Assembly: GCF_002412335.2 (NCBI RefSeq)
Contig: NZ_NXIB02000077.1
Location: 1 to 34,296, forward strand
Length of the DNA stretch: 34,296 nucleotides
Direction of reading: 5' to 3'
Source of the DNA: Tychonema bourrellyi FEM_GT703
Lineage (GTDB): Bacteria; Cyanobacteriota; Cyanobacteriia; Cyanobacteriales; Microcoleaceae
Position 1 is the stretch's first letter, and each line of letters starts with the position of its first letter. The position numbers and the translations under genes are program-made. This document shows, piece by piece, positions 7,198-15,127 of the stretch. Below the pieces are notes generated by a model. It made no database searches, was not told the DNA's origin, and was given only the letters and a program-made list of their open reading frames with translations.

Positions 7198-8418
7198 ATG
7201 ATTGAATCTCTGCTAAATAATGAAACCAAAACATATTCGCCACCGTGTTCCGAAGCAATGGCCCAGCGACTTTTGTCAACCTATGGTTCACCCTTATATG
7301 TGTATCAAGCCGATCGCCTCCATCAGACCCTTGAACACATTACGCGATCGATCGACTATCCCCACGTGCAGTTTCATTTTGCCACCGTCACCAACGGCAA
7401 TATTGCTCTGTTGCAACTGATTGAACAAGCTGGTTGGGGGCTACACGCGAATACACCGGGTGATGTGTTTTTGGGACTGAAAGCGGGTTTTTCGGGCGAT
7501 CGCATTGTCTACACGGGCAGTAACCTCAACCGGGTGGATATTCAGCAACTGATTGATTGGAAGATCGATCGATTCAACTTCGATAGTCTGTCGCAACTCC
7601 GCGATTTCTGCGAATATTCCGGGAGTCAAGGAGGATATCGCCGTCCCGAAATTGGACTGCGCCTCAACTCACCGGAATTGACGGGAGACAGCCGCATCGG
7701 AGTGCATCCTGCTGAATTTGAAAAAGCCAACGAAATAGCGCAGCAGCACGGTTTTAGCATCACTGGATTGCATTTTTATCGGGGGACTGGAACTAACGCC
7801 ACGGCTGCTTTTACGCAAGTAATCGATCGCCTAATTGCGATCGCCCAACAGTTACCCGATTGGCGAACTCTCGATTTTGGGGGTGGTTTTGGCTATCCCT
7901 ATCGAGGCGGTGCGGTGTTTGACTGGGGGGAGTTTGGGGCGGCGATTACTGAACGATTGAGTGCCCTATCTCGCCCGATCGAGTTAGTAATTGAACCGGG
8001 ACGATCGGCGATCGCAGGTTGTGGTATTTTGCTAGCAAAAGTAGTTTCTGTGAAGTGGTTGAGCGATCGGCAAATAGTCGGAGTCGATACCACTGTATCA
8101 AATCTATCAGTACCTGCGGTGCACGGAGGCTATCGGGCGATCGCAACTTGGGAAACTGGTGATGTATCGCGATATCAAACCGATATTTGCGGCAACACGA
8201 CTTATTCGCGGGACTATTTGGGGCGCAATTGTTGGCTACCGAAACTGCAAATTGGAGATGCGATCGCGATTTTGGATAGTGGGGCTTACGGTTATGCGAT
8301 GTCGTCGCATTTTCTGCATCGTCCCCGCCCTGCTGAAGTGTTGATTGATGCTAAGGGCGATCGATTAATTCGACAGCGAGAAGACTATTCCATCTTGTTA
8401 AACGGGCAAATATTTTAG
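7198..8418 (+). CDS. LysA/ornithine-decarboxylase-fold protein lacking PLP lysine and catalytic Cys
   Basis: A 406-residue protein of the fold-type III PLP decarboxylase family (LysA, NspC and relatives). Family landmarks are clear: GLHFYRG (equivalent of GLHxHxGS, about 191-196), GGGFG (228-232), EPGRS (266-270), and GAYGYAMSS followed by RPRPAEVL near the end. In the strand where family members carry the Schiff-base lysine (YAVKANxN) this protein reads FATVTNGN, so Lys is replaced by Val64. In the C-terminal GPxCxSxDxLG motif it reads GNTTYSRDYLG, so the catalytic Cys is Thr. A cysteine exists just before that motif. It is therefore either a pseudoenzyme or uses a different chemistry. I chose ATG 7198 over an in-frame TTG at 7180. 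It follows the ligase-like gene on the same strand. Confidence 0.85.
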   Translation: MIESLLNNETKTYSPPCSEAMAQRLLSTYGSPLYVYQADRLHQTLEHITRSIDYPHVQFHFATVTNGNIALLQLIEQAGWGLHANTPGDVFLGLKAGFSGDRIVYTGSNLNRVDIQQLIDWKIDRFNFDSLSQLRDFCEYSGSQGGYRRPEIGLRLNSPELTGDSRIGVHPAEFEKANEIAQQHGFSITGLHFYRGTGTNATAAFTQVIDRLIAIAQQLPDWRTLDFGGGFGYPYRGGAVFDWGEFGAAITERLSALSRPIELVIEPGRSAIAGCGILLAKVVSVKWLSDRQIVGVDTTVSNLSVPAVHGGYRAIATWETGDVSRYQTDICGNTTYSRDYLGRNCWLPKLQIGDAIAILDSGAYGYAMSSHFLHRPRPAEVLIDAKGDRLIRQREDYSILLNGQIF

Positions 8419-8435
8419 AGATGTTACAGCATTCT

Positions 8436-8505
8436 CAAGAACAGGCAAGATGCCTGTTCCACAACAAATAAATTCTCTTGTGGAACGGGCATCTTGCCCG
8501 TTCAT
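8436..8505. repeat. Palindromic dispersed repeat (GAACAGGCAAGATGCCTGTTC family)
   Basis: Two opposed arms, GAACAGGCAAGATGCCTGTT and its near reverse complement containing GGGCATCTTGCCCGTTC, lie just after the LysA-like gene. The left arm matches the hairpin of the duplicated unit at 5189-5315. It could terminate transcription. Confidence 0.75.
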
Positions 8506-8525
8506 AAAAGACTCGCATCACAGCC

Positions 8526-8593
8526 AAAGAAACCGGGTTTTTAGCAGAATCTGGGTTGTAATGCAGTATTCAAGGGAAAAACCCGGTTTCTGA
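8526..8593. repeat. GAAACCGGGTTTTT palindromic repeat, single copy
   Basis: Arms GAAACCGGGTTTTT and AAAAACCCGGTTTC face each other across a spacer. It lies directly upstream of the first zinc-ribbon gene and is the same unit that is tripled at 11501-11730. Confidence 0.85.
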
Positions 8594-8633
8594 CCATCCA
8601 TAAGTTGTACTAAATTAATCAGGAGTAACCGAA

Positions 8634-9989
8634 ATGGGAATGAAATGCGTCCAGTGTAACACCGATAATGATTTGAGCGATCGTACCACCAACTCAGGTA
8701 AGTGTATAAATTGCAATCATCCGTTTGTGTTCGATCCAGCTACAATTACCGAGAAAAAGTTTGCATTCACGGATCCATTTTTCCAGAAGGCGATCGCAGA
8801 TATTTCCAGTCAAAATATGCTATTTTTCACGCCGAAACAGTTTTTATATTTGATTGATAAACGACTGAAATATCCCGCATCCGCAAACCGATGGGCATGG
8901 ATTAATCCCTACTTCATATTACTCGCCATTCTGCTCATATTCAGCATCCTGTTCATTGGCATTTTGTTTCCACAACTAATGAATTTTATTATTGCTACAC
9001 ACCTGTCACTGATGCTACTGGTACTATTTGTTATTTACAATAGTGTTTGGATGGGGATATTTTTTGCAAACACTAAGTCTATTCATCAAGGTATTATAGG
9101 CAGAAAAAATAATGCTAAAAACCTACAAGTTTTGGGGGGGATTATTTTAGTGGCAGGCATTTCCGTAAGCCTGATCGCTAATTATTTTCCAGGGTACATC
9201 GCAGCGGCTGCACTAGGTCTATTTTCCTGCTGGTTAGGCACTTCACAAAAAAATCGTAAACAGGGATTTACTGAACTATTTCTCGTCAATCAAGCCCAAA
9301 GTGATGAATGGCTACAACGCTGGCAAACAGTGAACGGCGCACTAGAAAAACTGCTCCCTGCACCTCGCCAAGAAGCTTTACCCGCCAGCATCGATCCAGA
9401 AGTTAGCGCCTATAGTTTCGATCGCGCAATCATCTGTGACAACGACGAAATCGCCCAATTCCTGATTGCCAACAACGTGCATTTTGAAAACAACTGCGCC
9501 ATTCTCAGCATCAGCGGCTATCCCCAAAGCATCTTCGACACCGTGATCGAAATGCTGCGACGCAATGCCGATTTGAAAGTCTATGCGCTGCATGATGCCA
9601 ACCCTGCTGGAGTTAGTTTAGTGCATCAATTACGAACCAGTCCAAACTGGTTTGCGGATCAAGTCGTCACAATTTTTGATTTAGGCATTTCTCCCCGTCA
9701 AATCTTGGAAACTCGCGATATGTTTGTGCAGCAATCTCAAACAATGGCACAAAGCGCACGTCAATTACCCAATGCTGTGAGGCAAGGTTTAACAGCACAA
9801 GAACTAGCGTGGCTGGATGCCGGAAATTTTGTGGAATTGGAATCTTTTACACCGCAGCGGTTGTTGCGCGTGGTGAATTATGGACTTGCTCAGAGTGGAG
9901 ATCCGCAGGGGAATGAGGGCTTAATATTAGTCGATGATAATGTTGGATATGGCGGCGGTTATGTGTTTGTTTCCGATAGTTTCGGTTAG
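8634..9989 (+). CDS. Zinc-ribbon / membrane / Toprim-like protein, copy A
   Basis: A 451-residue protein with three parts. An N-terminal zinc ribbon has Cys5, Cys8, Cys24 and Cys27. Residues about 88-202 hold roughly four transmembrane segments in two hairpins. A cytosolic C-terminal domain (255-451) has the layout of a TopoVI-A/Spo11-like Toprim domain: an acidic ICDND (267-271) in place of the Glu, a SGYPQS turn, then YALHDANPAGVSL, where the usual DxD reads D321-A-N323. The last residues are Gly-rich. The ribosome binding site AGGAG precedes the ATG. The Toprim assignment is a motif-level inference; the altered acidic residues make nuclease activity uncertain. It is tandemly duplicated with the next gene. 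Confidence 0.8.
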   Translation: MGMKCVQCNTDNDLSDRTTNSGKCINCNHPFVFDPATITEKKFAFTDPFFQKAIADISSQNMLFFTPKQFLYLIDKRLKYPASANRWAWINPYFILLAILLIFSILFIGILFPQLMNFIIATHLSLMLLVLFVIYNSVWMGIFFANTKSIHQGIIGRKNNAKNLQVLGGIILVAGISVSLIANYFPGYIAAAALGLFSCWLGTSQKNRKQGFTELFLVNQAQSDEWLQRWQTVNGALEKLLPAPRQEALPASIDPEVSAYSFDRAIICDNDEIAQFLIANNVHFENNCAILSISGYPQSIFDTVIEMLRRNADLKVYALHDANPAGVSLVHQLRTSPNWFADQVVTIFDLGISPRQILETRDMFVQQSQTMAQSARQLPNAVRQGLTAQELAWLDAGNFVELESFTPQRLLRVVNYGLAQSGDPQGNEGLILVDDNVGYGGGYVFVSDSFG

Positions 9990-10088
9990 TCGAATTCCGA
10001 ATCATCGGTGGTTGAGCGTAGTCGAAACCCAGCCAAGAAACCTCCATTGGTTGAGCGTAGTCGAAACCCTTACTATCCATAAGTTCTA
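9990..10088. repeat. Repeated GGTTGAGCGTAGTCGAAACC motif between the paralogues
   Basis: Two copies of GGTTGAGCGTAGTCGAAACC lie at about 10010-10029 and 10049-10068. A third copy follows copy B at about 11474-11493. The downstream flank is part of the duplicated unit. Confidence 0.8.
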
Positions 10089-10112
10089 TCAAATTAATCA
10101 GGAGTAACCGAA

Positions 10113-11453
10113 ATGGGAATGAAATGCGTCCAGTGTAACACCGATAATGATTTGAGCGATCGCACCACCAACTCAGGTCGCTGTAAACAGTGCAACCATC
10201 CGTTTGTATTTGAACCAACCACTGTCACTGATGAAAATCTGCAATTCACAGATCCGTTTTTCAAGAAGGCGATCGACGATATTTCCAGCCAAAATATGTT
10301 ATTCTTCACGCCTAAACAGTTTTTGTATTTTATTGACAAACGGCTTAAAAAAAGTCGCCCATTGCCAATATTTTTGTTCATTTCTATCTACTTATTTCTG
10401 GGCATACTTTATATGGGATTGTTTGTCGACCAATTAAGTGGTCTTCCTCTTCTTAAAGATTTGCCACTACAATTTCTGATTCTGATTGTGTTTATTGTAT
10501 ACAATGTTTTTTGGATTTGGGTATTTTTTCAATCCAGCAAATCTCCTCAGCTAGGTATTCGCAGCAGAAGAGAATCTGCTAAAGAACTACAAACTTTAGG
10601 GATGATTATTTTAGTAACAGGCATTCCCCTCAGCATAATTGCTGATTATTTTCCAGGATACATAGCAGCGAGTTTGCTAGGGCTATATTCCTATTGGCTC
10701 GGTATTTCCCAAAAAAATCGTCAACACGAAATTCCTGAAATATTTCTAGTCAATCAAGCGCAGAGTGATGAGTGGCTGCAACGCTGGCAAACGGTGAACG
10801 GAACGGTTGAAAAACTGCTGCCAGCACCTCGTCAAAACGCTTTGCCTGCCAGCATCGATCCCGAAGTTAGCGCCTACAGTTTCGATCGCGCAATCATCTG
10901 CGACAGCGACGAAATCGCCCAATTCCTGATTGCCAACAACGTCCATTTTGAAAACAACTGCGCCATTCTCAGCATCAACGGCTATCCCCAAAGCATCTTC
11001 GACACAGTAATCCAAATGCTGCGGCGCAATGCCGATTTGAAAGTCTATGCGCTGCATGATGCCAACCCTGCTGGAGTTAGTTTAGTGCATCAATTACGAA
11101 CCAGTCCAAACTGGTTTGCGGATCAAGTCGTCACAATTTTTGATTTAGGCATTTCTCCCCGTCAAATCTTGGAAACTCGCGATATGTTTGTGCAGCAATC
11201 TCAAACAATGGCACAAAGCGCACGTCAATTACCCAATGCTGTGAGGCAAGGTTTAACAGCACAAGAACTAGCGTGGCTGGATGCCGGAAATTTTGTGGAA
11301 TTGGAATCTTTTACACCGCAGCGGTTGTTGCGCGTGGTGAATTATGGACTTGCTCAGAGTGGAGATCCGCAGGGGAATGAGGGCTTAATATTAGTCGATG
11401 ATAATGTTGGATATGGCGGCGGTTATGTGTTTGTTTCCGATAGTTTCGGTTAG
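10113..11453 (+). CDS. Zinc-ribbon / membrane / Toprim-like protein, copy B
   Basis: A 446-residue paralogue of the preceding gene with the same architecture: zinc ribbon (Cys5, Cys8, Cys24, Cys27), about four membrane segments (roughly residues 85-197), and the Toprim-like domain with D316-A-N318. The first 80 residues and the C-terminal 200 are nearly the same as in copy A, while the membrane region (about 80-210) has diverged strongly. By eye, about 480 bases covering the 3' end and some downstream sequence (11025-11506 against 9561-10042) are identical, synonymous sites included. That points to recent gene conversion or strong homogenisation. The upstream AGGAG and the preceding 20 bases are shared too. 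Role unknown. Confidence 0.8.
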   Translation: MGMKCVQCNTDNDLSDRTTNSGRCKQCNHPFVFEPTTVTDENLQFTDPFFKKAIDDISSQNMLFFTPKQFLYFIDKRLKKSRPLPIFLFISIYLFLGILYMGLFVDQLSGLPLLKDLPLQFLILIVFIVYNVFWIWVFFQSSKSPQLGIRSRRESAKELQTLGMIILVTGIPLSIIADYFPGYIAASLLGLYSYWLGISQKNRQHEIPEIFLVNQAQSDEWLQRWQTVNGTVEKLLPAPRQNALPASIDPEVSAYSFDRAIICDSDEIAQFLIANNVHFENNCAILSINGYPQSIFDTVIQMLRRNADLKVYALHDANPAGVSLVHQLRTSPNWFADQVVTIFDLGISPRQILETRDMFVQQSQTMAQSARQLPNAVRQGLTAQELAWLDAGNFVELESFTPQRLLRVVNYGLAQSGDPQGNEGLILVDDNVGYGGGYVFVSDSFG

Positions 11454-11500
11454 TCGAATTCCGAATCATCGGTGGTTGAGCGTAGTCGAAACCCAGCCAA

Positions 11501-11730
11501 GAAACCGGGTTTTTAGCAGAATCTGGTTTGTTATCAAATATTCTGGAAAAAACCCGGTTTCTGAATACTTGCATCACAACCAAAGAAACCGGGTTTTTAG
11601 CAAAATCTGGGTTGTTATCAAATATTCTGGAAAAAACCCGGTTTCTGAATACTTGCATCACAACCAAAGAAACCGGGTTTTTAGCAAAATCTGGGTTGCT
11701 ATCCAATACTTTGGAAAAAACCCGGTTTCT
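11501..11730. repeat. Three tandem 84-bp palindromic units
   Basis: Units begin at 11501, 11585 and 11669. Each has GAAACCGGGTTTTTAGCA, a central spacer and AAAAAACCCGGTTTCT, so each can fold into a hairpin with a 12-14-bp stem. The copies are nearly identical. They fill most of the gap between copy B and the convergent ligase-like gene, so they may also act as a two-way transcription barrier. Open reading frames across them are artefacts. Confidence 0.92.
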
Positions 11731-11759
11731 AACCCCACCCAAGATTAATATTTTCGATG

Positions 11760-13433
11760 TTAACGACGATTAACCTGTAACCAAATTTCCAGCGTCACCA
11801 ACAGCCACAACTTCAGCCCATAACGCGGAAAAACTTCGCCACGATAGTTTAGCCACTCATCAATCAATGCCCGATCGAGATAAGGTGCGATCGCAGCACG
11901 ACGATTCAACAACAACGATCGCGCTTGCCGCTGCCAATCCCTCAAAAACCACTGCTGCATCGACATCACCATCCCACTTTTCGGACGATTGATAATGACA
12001 TCGGGCAGTAAATCGGCGACAGCAGCCTTGAGCACAGCCTTTTCCTGCGCGCCCGAAAGCTTGTACTCTGGCGGGATTTGCAAACTCAGCGCCACCATCC
12101 GCGCATCGAATAAAGGCGATCGCGCTTTTAGCCCCGCAGCAGCCGTTAAATTATTCACCTTAGTTAAAATGTAATCTGCCCCTTTGTACTCAATATTCAG
12201 TCGCATCAACCGATTCAAAAAAGTCGTTTCTGTCTGCTCTAATTCCTCCGCAAACACCGAAGGCGCATCTTTTACCTGATTCCAAACCTCCGGCTTCAGC
12301 AAACGCGGCAAATCCACATAGCATTTTTGGAAAGAAGTCAAGTAAGCTGCGATCGCATCTGGTTTACCCTGAATCGAACCGTACAAACTATTCAGCAACA
12401 TCGGCTTATTTTTCGGCCCACCAAAACACGGATCACCACCTTCGCCATTTAATACCACGTCTGCGAATTGTTTTGCCGATCGCCCCAACAGCAAATTCGG
12501 CACCGTCAAACCTTCCCCCACCGGATCATCCATAGCAGCCAGTGTTTCCGGTAACAACTCCCAAATCTGCTTTGGCGAAACCTCCAAAATATGGTGCTCG
12601 GTGCCACAATGTGCTGCGACAATGTTGGCAAATTCAATCTCGCTGGGATATTGAGCGCCAAAGTGCATCGAAAAAGTGTGCACCGGGCGATCGTGCAACC
12701 GGGCTGCGATCGCAGTCACGCAACTTGAATCAATACCACCCGAAAGATATGCTGCGACTGGTTCTCCGGCTGGTAACGCCTCTTGCACCAGTTGTTCCAA
12801 AAGCGATCGCACTCGTTGACTATGCCATGCCAAAGGGCGATCGGCATTAGCAATTTGTTCCTGCGGCTGCCAGTATCTCTGCGCCTTAACATCCGGTAAA
12901 TACAAGAAACTACCAGGGCGCAACTCTCGCACAGCTTCCCATAGCGTTTGCGATCCAGGTACAAAGGCACAGCACAAATAGTCGCGCAAAGCAACTAAAT
13001 CGAGTGTGCGATCGTGATACGGATTGAGCGATCGCAGTCGAGGCGCAATCCAGCGAGTCGTTCCGGTGCGAGTGTAATAGAGCGTTTTTGCACCCACGCG
13101 ATCGCGCCCCAGACACAAGGTTTTCTCCTCTCGATCCCACACAGCCAGAGCGAATTGTCCTTCTAGCAAGCTCAAAGTTTCAGTGCCCGATGTTTCCCAT
13201 AACTTTCCGACGATCGCCAAATCGGTCAATCCATCGGTGTCAGTCTGTTGTTTGAGTAGCAAAGTGCGATCGAAGGAGCAGTCACCCACCAGCACAAATC
13301 GCTGAGTGGGGCTGAAGGTGGGTTCAGCGCCAATTATGGCAAAACCGGGGGTTTCCCAAGTTACAGCGTGCGATCGGGCTGCTGGGCCCCAAGCGATCGT
13401 CCAATTCGGGTTAATCGATTTCTGATTTTGCAT
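11760..13433 (-). CDS. Asparagine-synthetase-like amide ligase 2 (no glutaminase Cys)
   Basis: A 557-residue second member of the asparagine synthetase B superfamily. The glutaminase-like domain (1-185) is better preserved than in ligase 1 (LEGQFALAVWD at 90-100, LGRDRVGAKTLYY at 108-120) but again lacks Cys2. The PP-loop SGGIDSS is at 231-237, followed by NGEGGDPCFGG and the NRPKSGMVMSMQQW region. It shares with ligase 1 an unusual stretch after the second ATP motif (GGPKNKPMLLN here, GWTNKPLIAN there), which suggests related substrates. I set the start at the ATG at 13433. The frame is open upstream to 13586, but those 51 codons run through an inverted repeat and do not look like protein. 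It is convergent with the zinc-ribbon gene and lies downstream of the kinase gene on the same strand. Confidence 0.87.
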   Translation of the reverse strand: MQNQKSINPNWTIAWGPAARSHAVTWETPGFAIIGAEPTFSPTQRFVLVGDCSFDRTLLLKQQTDTDGLTDLAIVGKLWETSGTETLSLLEGQFALAVWDREEKTLCLGRDRVGAKTLYYTRTGTTRWIAPRLRSLNPYHDRTLDLVALRDYLCCAFVPGSQTLWEAVRELRPGSFLYLPDVKAQRYWQPQEQIANADRPLAWHSQRVRSLLEQLVQEALPAGEPVAAYLSGGIDSSCVTAIAARLHDRPVHTFSMHFGAQYPSEIEFANIVAAHCGTEHHILEVSPKQIWELLPETLAAMDDPVGEGLTVPNLLLGRSAKQFADVVLNGEGGDPCFGGPKNKPMLLNSLYGSIQGKPDAIAAYLTSFQKCYVDLPRLLKPEVWNQVKDAPSVFAEELEQTETTFLNRLMRLNIEYKGADYILTKVNNLTAAAGLKARSPLFDARMVALSLQIPPEYKLSGAQEKAVLKAAVADLLPDVIINRPKSGMVMSMQQWFLRDWQRQARSLLLNRRAAIAPYLDRALIDEWLNYRGEVFPRYGLKLWLLVTLEIWLQVNRR

Positions 13434-13459
13434 CGATTTATATCCGGTTGCATCGGAAT

Positions 13460-13556
13460 GATTAAACCGCGAAGGCGCAAAGGACGCGAAGGAAGAGAAA
13501 GAAGAAGAAGCTGTTCTTTCTTCGCGCTCTTCGCGTCTTCGCGGTTCGTTTAATCT
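13460..13556. repeat. Inverted repeat (ATTAAACCGCGAAGGCGC arms)
   Basis: Opposed arms, TTAAACCGCGAAGGCGCAAA and its imperfect reverse complement ending CGCGGTTCGTTTAAT, surround a purine-rich centre. The repeat lies just upstream of the ligase 2 start, between it and the kinase stop. Confidence 0.85.
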
Positions 13557-13592
13557 TACTCCATAACAGAACTTTATATAATACAATTCAGA

Positions 13593-15074
13593 TTAAAAAA
13601 CATTAGAAAGCAGCTTATAAATAAGGCGAAATATAGCTGTTGCCGCGATCGCCCCCAAAGCCGCCAACCACCCCACAAACAACACACCAGTGATCGGAGA
13701 ACCGGGATAAATCGCCAGTGCTGCCGATCGCAAAGCCGGGAAAAATATCAGCAAAGCCAGAGTACCAGCGCCAATAATCAACATCTCAGTTTGTTCGATC
13801 GATCGGCGATACTGAGCATAAATCAAACCACCAACAATCATCCCCAACAATCCCATACTCAGACCTGGAGAGGGCAACAAACTCGTCAGGGCGATCGCCA
13901 ACAAACCCCCCTCAAAACCCGTAAACGCCGCCCCGGACAAAACCTCCCAAATCGAAAAAGCCCCTCTCGGTGAAGCTTGCAGCCCTCCCGAAGGAGTCCC
14001 AGGAATGATCGTAGGAGGCTGCGAAGTTTGTGGTGTAGGGGGGTACGAAGTATGTGTCAGAGGTGGCTGAGTCGTTATTTGAGGTGGTGCTACAACGACT
14101 GTAGGTGGTTGAGAAGGTGGTTGAGACCCAGGCTTCAGAGCCGCTTCCACCTCAGCCGTCGATTGAAAACGTTGACTGGGAGCTGATAATAACATTCGAT
14201 CGAGAACTTCTCTCAAACGCGAGCTAATCTGCACCCGCGAATGCCAATTCCACTCGTTTCTGTAACTATCAAACAACTCCGTCGGCTGCAAACCACTCAG
14301 CAAAGTAATACAAGTCACAGCCAAAGCATACAAATCCGTTGCCGGATAAACTTCTTGCCCATTCATTTGTTCTGGCGGAGCATAACCCAAAGAATAAATA
14401 CCAGTCGAAGCTTTGCCACTTCCAGCACTTTGTGTTACCTGTTTGACAGCCCCAAAATCTAATAAATAAAGCCGACCATTTTTACCCCGCATAATATTAG
14501 CAGGTTTAATATCCCGGTGAATCGAACCGCGAGAGTGAACAAAATCCAGAACCTTCAAAATTTCCCGCAACACCACCATGATTTCCGATTCCAAGAACTT
14601 GCTTTTTACCGCCAGTTCCTGTTCCAAATTTTCACCATCAATAAATTCTTGAACCAGATAGAAAAACTGATCGTTTTTCCCCCCTTGCAAACTCGGAACA
14701 GTTAACTCAAAAAAAGCCAGCAGACTCGGAATTTGTGGGTGTTCATTTCCCAGTTCTTCCAGAACCGCCGCTTCTCGTTCAAACAAATTTTGAGCAATTC
14801 TGAGCTGTGCCGGAGTCAGAGTTACCGACGGCTGTAACAGTTTAGCAACGCACTGCCGCATCGCCGGAGTATGGCGATCGCGCGCCAGAAAAGCAGCCCC
14901 AAAACCGCCTTGACCCAAAAGCCTCACCGGTAAATAGCGACCGCTCAGAATCAGGGGCATTCCACAACTCTTGCAATACCTTTGCTGCACAGTTTTCAGC
15001 AGCGCACTATCCTCAAGGTCAGGAAAATAGTTTTGAGGGTGCGGACATCCTGGGCGCGTGCAGTAAACTTCCAT
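13593..15074 (-). CDS. Membrane-attached Ser/Thr protein kinase with N-terminal Cys motif
   Basis: A 493-residue Hanks-type kinase. An N-terminal Cys-rich ribbon (Cys5, Cys10, Cys34, Cys37) precedes the catalytic domain, as in the SpkB-like group of cyanobacterial kinases where such cysteines are linked to redox control. Catalytic landmarks are intact: GQGGFG at 54-59, Lys78, HRDIKPAN from 186, and Asp206 in DFG. A Pro/Thr-rich linker (about 315-370) leads to a C-terminal region with about four transmembrane segments. All catalytic residues are present, so it should be active. It lies upstream of ligase 2 on the same strand, with an inverted repeat in between. Whether the two are co-transcribed is unclear. 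Confidence 0.93.
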   Translation of the reverse strand: MEVYCTRPGCPHPQNYFPDLEDSALLKTVQQRYCKSCGMPLILSGRYLPVRLLGQGGFGAAFLARDRHTPAMRQCVAKLLQPSVTLTPAQLRIAQNLFEREAAVLEELGNEHPQIPSLLAFFELTVPSLQGGKNDQFFYLVQEFIDGENLEQELAVKSKFLESEIMVVLREILKVLDFVHSRGSIHRDIKPANIMRGKNGRLYLLDFGAVKQVTQSAGSGKASTGIYSLGYAPPEQMNGQEVYPATDLYALAVTCITLLSGLQPTELFDSYRNEWNWHSRVQISSRLREVLDRMLLSAPSQRFQSTAEVEAALKPGSQPPSQPPTVVVAPPQITTQPPLTHTSYPPTPQTSQPPTIIPGTPSGGLQASPRGAFSIWEVLSGAAFTGFEGGLLAIALTSLLPSPGLSMGLLGMIVGGLIYAQYRRSIEQTEMLIIGAGTLALLIFFPALRSAALAIYPGSPITGVLFVGWLAALGAIAATAIFRLIYKLLSNVF

Positions 15075-15127
15075 GATCGATTTTAGGTTTTAGATTTTAA
15101 ATTGAAGAATCGACCGTTAGCCATCAT

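Noticed and set aside
8634..11453. Wadjet (JetABCD) component
   Set aside because: The Toprim-like part recalls JetD, but there are membrane helices, a zinc ribbon and no SMC-like or kleisin-like genes around.
11501..11730. Possible CRISPR array
   Set aside because: The whole 84-bp unit is repeated, including the interior, so there are no unique spacers; no cas genes are present.
11398..11773. Open frames on both strands across the 84-bp tandem units
   Set aside because: They are repeat translations; the units are palindromic, so frames appear on both strands.
5314..13433. Lasso-peptide biosynthetic cluster
   Set aside because: The Cys-less asparagine-synthetase-like proteins recall lasso cyclases, but no leader peptidase, RRE protein or precursor peptide was found nearby.
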